In this document: positions 32,741 to 36,928 of the stretch, in pieces
Layout: each line of letters starts with the position of its first letter
Numbering within the stretch: position 1 is the first letter of the stretch
Assembly: GCA_031282625.1 (NCBI GenBank)
Contig: JAITDI010000028.1
Location: 1 to 36,928, forward strand
Direction of reading: 5' to 3'
Length of the DNA: 36,928 nt
Source of the DNA: Candidatus Endomicrobiellum meruensis
GTDB taxonomy: Bacteria; Elusimicrobiota; Endomicrobiia; Endomicrobiales; Endomicrobiaceae
Notes under the pieces: generated by a model
Database searches by the model: none
The model's input: only the letters and a program-made list of their open reading frames with translations
Told to the model about the DNA's origin: nothing
Position numbers and translations under genes: made by a program

Positions 32741-34195
32741 ATGTCTAAATACGAAACAGTTGTAGGGCTTGAAGTTCATATGCAAATTAACACAAAATCA
32801 AAAGTTTTTTGTGAGTGTTCTACTCAGTTTGGAGCAGAGCCTAATGCAAATACTTGCGTTGTATGTACTTCACAGCCCGGAGCAATTCCAATTCTAAATA
32901 AAAAAGCTGTTGAAGCCATAGTTAAAACAGGGCTTGCTTTAGACTTTACCATAAACAAACAATGTACTTTTGCAAGAAAGCAATATTTTTATCCTGATGT
33001 TCCCAAAAATTATCAAATAACGCAATCTGAGCCGCCGCTGTGTTCAAAAGGTAAGCTCACAATAAATGTTGATGGTAAAGAGAAAGTTATAAATATAACT
33101 AGGATACATCTTGAAGAAGATGCTGGCAAACTTGTTCACGAAATAGGCAGCAGAAAACTTGATTATTCTCTTCTTGATTTAAATAGAGCAAGTGTTGGGC
33201 TTATGGAACTTGTTACGGAGCCTGAGCTTAGTTCTCCCCAAGAAGCTCTATCATTTTTGACCGAACTTAAAAATATCGTTGAATATTTGGACACTTCCGA
33301 GTGCAACATGGAAGAAGGAAAAATGCGTTGTGACGTAAACATAAGCATACGTCCTGTTGATCAAAAAGAGCTTGGTACAAGAGTAGAAATCAAAAATATG
33401 AATTCTATATCAGGCGTAAGAGACGCAATAGCTTACGAAGTTGAAAGACAAACTGAAGTTCTTGAATCAGGAGGTAAACTTATACAGGAAACTAGGCTTT
33501 GGGAAGCTGAAGAAGGAATAACAAAGTCAATGCGTACAAAAGAAGGAGCATTAGATTACAGATATTTCCCTGAGCCTGACTTGGTTCCTTTTGATTTGTC
33601 TGATTCTTTTATTGAAGAGTTGAGAAAACAACTTCCGGAACTTCCTAAAATTAAAAAGCAAAGATTTATAAATGATTACGGTTTATCAGAATATGACGCA
33701 GATTATTTGACTTCAACAAGAATGATTGCAGATTATTATGAAGAAACTTTGAATGCTTCACAAGATAAAAAAGCCGCAGCAAAACCTGTTGCAAATTGGA
33801 TTTCCACCGAGTTAAATGCTAAGCTCAACGCTTCAAAAATAGATATTTCAGAGTCGCCTGTTTCAAGCAGAAATTTAGCTAAACTAGTGTCTCTTATTTT
33901 AAACGGTGGTATTTCAGGTAAGATTGCGAAAACTGTTTTTGAAGAAATGTATGAGAAATCTTTAGACCCTGAATCTATAGTAAAAGAAAAAGGTTTAGCT
34001 CAAATCTCAGATGAATCGGAGATTATGAAGATTTGCGATGAAGCTATTGCCGAGAATCCAAAGGCTGTTGCCGAATTTAAGGCAGGAAAAGAAAGAGCTA
34101 TCGGAGCAATAGTCGGGCTTGTTATGAAAAAGTCTAAAGGACAGGCAAATCCTCAGCTTGTAAATAAAATTCTTTTAGAAAAATTGAAAGCATAA
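32741..34195 (+). CDS. gatB: Aspartyl/glutamyl-tRNA amidotransferase subunit B
   Basis: GatB phosphorylates the misacylated tRNA and hands it to the amidation site, 484 residues. The opening [20 protein letters not shown], the zinc cysteines in FCECSTQFG and [28 protein letters not shown] and [11 protein letters not shown] are family hallmarks; the YqeY-like tail ([28 protein letters not shown]) binds tRNA. AGGAT precedes the ATG. It is separated from gatA by 199 bases, so it may have its own promoter or depend on read-through. Confidence 0.97.
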   Translation: MSKYETVVGLEVHMQINTKSKVFCECSTQFGAEPNANTCVVCTSQPGAIPILNKKAVEAIVKTGLALDFTINKQCTFARKQYFYPDVPKNYQITQSEPPLCSKGKLTINVDGKEKVINITRIHLEEDAGKLVHEIGSRKLDYSLLDLNRASVGLMELVTEPELSSPQEALSFLTELKNIVEYLDTSECNMEEGKMRCDVNISIRPVDQKELGTRVEIKNMNSISGVRDAIAYEVERQTEVLESGGKLIQETRLWEAEEGITKSMRTKEGALDYRYFPEPDLVPFDLSDSFIEELRKQLPELPKIKKQRFINDYGLSEYDADYLTSTRMIADYYEETLNASQDKKAAAKPVANWISTELNAKLNASKIDISESPVSSRNLAKLVSLILNGGISGKIAKTVFEEMYEKSLDPESIVKEKGLAQISDESEIMKICDEAIAENPKAVAEFKAGKERAIGAIVGLVMKKSKGQANPQLVNKILLEKLKA

Positions 34196-34214
34196 AAACG
34201 ATATTTAGATTTTC

Positions 34215-34250
34215 AAGGGAGTCGCTTTTTTGCGGATCCTTTCTTATTTT
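34215..34250 (+). terminator. Terminator after gatB
   Basis: AAGGGAGTCGC (34215-34225) pairs with GCGGATCCTTT (34232-34242), with one mismatch and two G-U pairs, around a T6 loop, followed by CTTATTTT. Confidence 0.55.
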
Positions 34251-34288
34251 AGACTTTTAAATCTGAAGGATATTTTTATTTATTATGT

Positions 34289-34317
34289 TTGACATGATTA
34301 CTTTAAAGCGTTAGAAT
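34289..34317 (+). promoter_or_regulatory. Sigma70-type promoter of proB
   Basis: TTGACA (34289-34294), a 17-base spacer and TAGAAT (34312-34317), 37 bases before the proB start. Confidence 0.75.
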
Positions 34318-34353
34318 TTTACTTAAAAAAAGAAGGTTTTTATAAGAGGTAAA

Positions 34354-35445
34354 ATGAGATTAGTGATAAAAGTCGGGACAAGTACACTTACGTCCAAAGA
34401 GGGTTTATTAAACAGAGAATATATATTTAATTTAGCACAACATCTTTCTGAACTTCAAGACGATAAGCATGAAATTATAATAGTAAGTTCGGGTGCAGTC
34501 GGTGCCGGTCGGGCAAAACTTGGGGTCTCTTCTAGGACTAAAACCACAAGAGAAAATCAGGCTTTTGCCGCTGTAGGGCAGCCTTTGGTTATGAATGCAT
34601 ATTCAGATGCATTCATAAAATATGGCAAGACAGTGGCTCAAATTCTTTTAACTAGAGAAGTTTTTGATAAAAGAGCGGAATATATAAATGCTAGGAACAC
34701 TTTGAATGTTTTACTACAGAATAAAGTGATACCTATAATAAATGAAAATGATGCAGTGTCTATAAGCGAAATAAATTTTGGCGATAATGACACTTTAGCT
34801 GCGCTTGTCGCTGCTACCATAGATGCTGACAAACTTATAATTTTTACAGATGTGGATGGTTTTTACAGAGGAAACCCAGCAACGTCTGAACTTATACTCA
34901 AAATTGATAAAATAACTGAAGACATAGAAAGCTATGCTACAAGTAGGTCTTCAAGCGGGAAAGGCACAGGTGGAATGAAAACAAAAATAACTGCTGCAAA
35001 GATAGCTGCCGCTTCGGGTGTGGACACTATTATAACCAACGGTTCAAAACTTAATTTATTAAAAAACATTGTTTCCGACTGCCAAGCAGGAACAGTTATC
35101 AAAGCAGAAAAACAATGTCTTCAAGCTAAAAAATCTTGGATAGCTTTTAGTAAAAAATCTAAAGGGACCATATTCGTTGACAATAAAGCAGCCGACATTT
35201 TGTTAAACAAAGGTAAAAGCTTGCTTCCTGCAGGTATTGTCAAAATAAGTGGGACTTTCCATAGGGGAGATACAGTAAATATAGCTAATGCTGAAACCAA
35301 AAAAGACTTTGCCAGAGGGCTAACTAATTATGATAGCAGTGCTGTTGAAAAAATAAAAGGCAAGAAAACCATAAATATAAAGAAGGTTATGGATACTCAA
35401 GAAGATGAAATTATACATAGGGATAATATAGTTTTGTTGGGTTAA
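34354..35445 (+). CDS. proB: Glutamate 5-kinase
   Basis: First enzyme of proline synthesis, phosphorylating glutamate, 363 residues. The amino-acid kinase domain (1-255) carries VIKVGTSTLT, IIIVSSGAVGAGRAKLG, NARNTLNVLL, IINENDAVS and FGDNDTLAALVAATIDADKL. A PUA domain (about 275-355; KGTIFVDNKAADILLNKGKSLLPAGI) completes the full-length form, which is feedback-inhibited by proline in known examples. AGAGGT precedes the ATG. proA is not next to it. Confidence 0.96.
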   Translation: MRLVIKVGTSTLTSKEGLLNREYIFNLAQHLSELQDDKHEIIIVSSGAVGAGRAKLGVSSRTKTTRENQAFAAVGQPLVMNAYSDAFIKYGKTVAQILLTREVFDKRAEYINARNTLNVLLQNKVIPIINENDAVSISEINFGDNDTLAALVAATIDADKLIIFTDVDGFYRGNPATSELILKIDKITEDIESYATSRSSSGKGTGGMKTKITAAKIAAASGVDTIITNGSKLNLLKNIVSDCQAGTVIKAEKQCLQAKKSWIAFSKKSKGTIFVDNKAADILLNKGKSLLPAGIVKISGTFHRGDTVNIANAETKKDFARGLTNYDSSAVEKIKGKKTINIKKVMDTQEDEIIHRDNIVLLG

Positions 35446-35502
35446 ATAATTTTTCTCTAAACTGTTATCACCTTTTGATTGTTTATATTGAGGAGTCTAG
35501 GT

Positions 35503-36928
35503 ATGTCAACAGAGAGATTAGTAAAGCTAAAAAAAGAGTCTCAAGATTTTCCCAAGATAAAATCTACTATAGCCATGCTGCGTAATTTTTCACCACAAAA
35601 ACCTATAGGAAATGCAGTTGTTTATTTTTGGGAAAGCCACAATAAACATTCTGATGAGAAAGAAAAAACACAAGCTACAATTGATTTAATACGTAAGGAA
35701 TTTGATTTATCAACTTGTGAGAAATATGAAGTACATACTGGATATCTAAGTCGTTATAACCACATGCTAAAGCCATTGGCTGAATGTTCTGCTGATGAGA
35801 TAAAGAAAGCAATCGTAAAAGGAAATGAAGAGCAAAATGAGTGGTTGAGTAGATGTCAACCGGATCTCCCTGATTTTACAAAGAAAAATTGGGAAGATTG
35901 TATAAATAATTCATTTTATAAAGATTGTAGAAATCTTGTTGTAAATAAAATAGATAATGGTAGTGTTTTTGCAAATGCTTTTTCTAAAAGTATTACTGAT
36001 TTTGCATTAACACATGGTACAAATGAAACAAACGGTAAATTATATATTATAGAAGAAACTTCGTGGATACTTAGCTTGCCTTTATTACATTTAAATAAGC
36101 CAATATATTTAATACACATAGGAAGCGCTAATACTGCTGTTGCAGCAATGTTTCATCACTTCCCAAATCTTCAGAAAGCAGTAAAGTGGCTATCACCGCG
36201 TTTTAGTATAAGTAGTTTTGAAAATATTTCGGAGTTTTTATTAGATTATAGGAATGCTTTTCATGTTGGACATTCTTATGCAGTAGAAAATAAAGAATCT
36301 GTAAGAGAAATTACAAGTTTTAGAAAAGAGGAAGAATCATTTCAGAAAAATATACAAAGAGTAGTAGAAGATGAAAGAAGAAAAAATAATTTATTAGAGT
36401 CAATAATAGATAAACTACCAATAAATATTTATTGGTTAAATCTAAATATGGTTTATATGGGTTGTAATGATTTACAAGCCAAGAGACTTGGTTTAAGCTC
36501 TAAAGAAGAAATCATTGGTAAAACTAATTATGATCTACATAGTGTTGAAGAAGCAGATAAATTGAATAAAATCAATAATATTGTCATGATGACTTCAATT
36601 TCATATGAGTGTGAAGAAGTAGTTTTCACAAAGTCCACCGGCAAATTATGCCCGTACCTATCACGAAAAACTCCACTTTTTGATAATAATGGAAAAATTA
36701 TAGGTTTACTTGGAGTTTCAATAGATATAACGGATAGGAAAAAGAGAGAAGAATTAGAGAATAAGTTAAAGATGAGAGAAGAGTTGTATAAGATAGCAAG
36801 GGAAGTAGTGCACGATATATGTTCACCGTTGTCAGCGTTAGAAATGGTGAAGTATATGTCGTTAGATAAACTAGAAGAACAAGAAAAGAAAATGTTTGAA
36901 TTGTCAATAAGAAGGATAAAAGATATAA
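35503..36928 (+). CDS. PAS-domain sensor histidine kinase, 3' end beyond window
   Basis: Open from ATG 35503 (GAGGAG nine bases upstream) to the window end: 475 codons without stop. Residues 1 to about 290 match nothing I recognise; they lack membrane segments and include LYIIEETSWILSLPLLHLN and PIYLIHIGSANTAVAAMFHH. A PAS domain follows (about 300-417: LPINIYWLNLNMVYMGCND to GLLGVSIDITDRKK). Next is a HisKA dimerisation helix with the phosphorylated H437 in EVVHDICSPLSALEM. The ATP-binding domain, and perhaps a receiver, lie beyond the end. It is probably a cytoplasmic sensor kinase. The stimulus and partner regulator are not visible. Confidence 0.85.
   Translation, partial: MSTERLVKLKKESQDFPKIKSTIAMLRNFSPQKPIGNAVVYFWESHNKHSDEKEKTQATIDLIRKEFDLSTCEKYEVHTGYLSRYNHMLKPLAECSADEIKKAIVKGNEEQNEWLSRCQPDLPDFTKKNWEDCINNSFYKDCRNLVVNKIDNGSVFANAFSKSITDFALTHGTNETNGKLYIIEETSWILSLPLLHLNKPIYLIHIGSANTAVAAMFHHFPNLQKAVKWLSPRFSISSFENISEFLLDYRNAFHVGHSYAVENKESVREITSFRKEEESFQKNIQRVVEDERRKNNLLESIIDKLPINIYWLNLNMVYMGCNDLQAKRLGLSSKEEIIGKTNYDLHSVEEADKLNKINNIVMMTSISYECEEVVFTKSTGKLCPYLSRKTPLFDNNGKIIGLLGVSIDITDRKKREELENKLKMREELYKIAREVVHDICSPLSALEMVKYMSLDKLEEQEKKMFELSIRRIKDI

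Overview
This is an AT-rich window from a Gram-negative-type bacterium. It encodes lipopolysaccharide heptose activation, outer-membrane beta-barrels and an autotransporter with an OmpA-like tail. It also encodes the MEP isoprenoid enzymes IspD and IspF, a split glycine decarboxylase (GcvPA/GcvPB) and the GatCAB amidotransferase. Gene content, the small DUF4416 and PIN/TRAM neighbours and the pattern of decayed restriction-modification genes resemble Elusimicrobiota, in particular Endomicrobium-like insect-gut symbionts. That assignment is inferred from protein flavour, not from an rRNA gene.

Region 1 (1 to about 5315) looks like an integrated defence island. It starts with scraps of an IS1595-type transposase and of an HsdM-like methylase. 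Two intact DNA methyltransferase genes follow, the first carrying a nuclease-like C-terminal domain. Next come a scrap resembling the C-terminus of a BcgI-type restriction protein, an intact tyrosine integrase, and a sequence (5299-5315) resembling the 3' end of a tRNA-Ser gene, a plausible attachment site. An intrinsic terminator and an 80-residue orphan gene follow.

Region 2 (5688-8807) is a translation operon: rpsP-khpA-rimM-trmD-rplS-rnhB-yraN. It has a near-consensus promoter and a leader hairpin whose loop is complementary to the rpsP Shine-Dalgarno. RimM is reduced to its PRC-barrel half.

Region 3 (9031-16629) is metabolic: a PHP phosphoesterase, a TPR membrane protein, a small outer-membrane barrel, gcvH-gcvPA-gcvPB (no gcvT here), rfaE2, a stand-alone ThiD2-type protein and thiC.

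Region 4 (16782-23266) holds a secreted orphan, a DUF4416 gene translationally coupled to a membrane metallophosphoesterase, and a minus-strand cluster aroE, PIN/TRAM, ispD, ispF, cysS.

Region 5 (23267-29623) has a possible self-contained mini transcription unit (promoter, 44-codon ORF, hairpin). It is followed by a roughly 1930-residue Pmp/PATR autotransporter with an OmpA-like tail, split in two by a 2-bp frameshift in the barrel.

Region 6 (29738-36928) holds gatC-corA-gatA, gatB, proB and the first 475 codons of a PAS-domain sensor histidine kinase cut off by the window end. No rRNA, complete tRNA or CRISPR array was seen.
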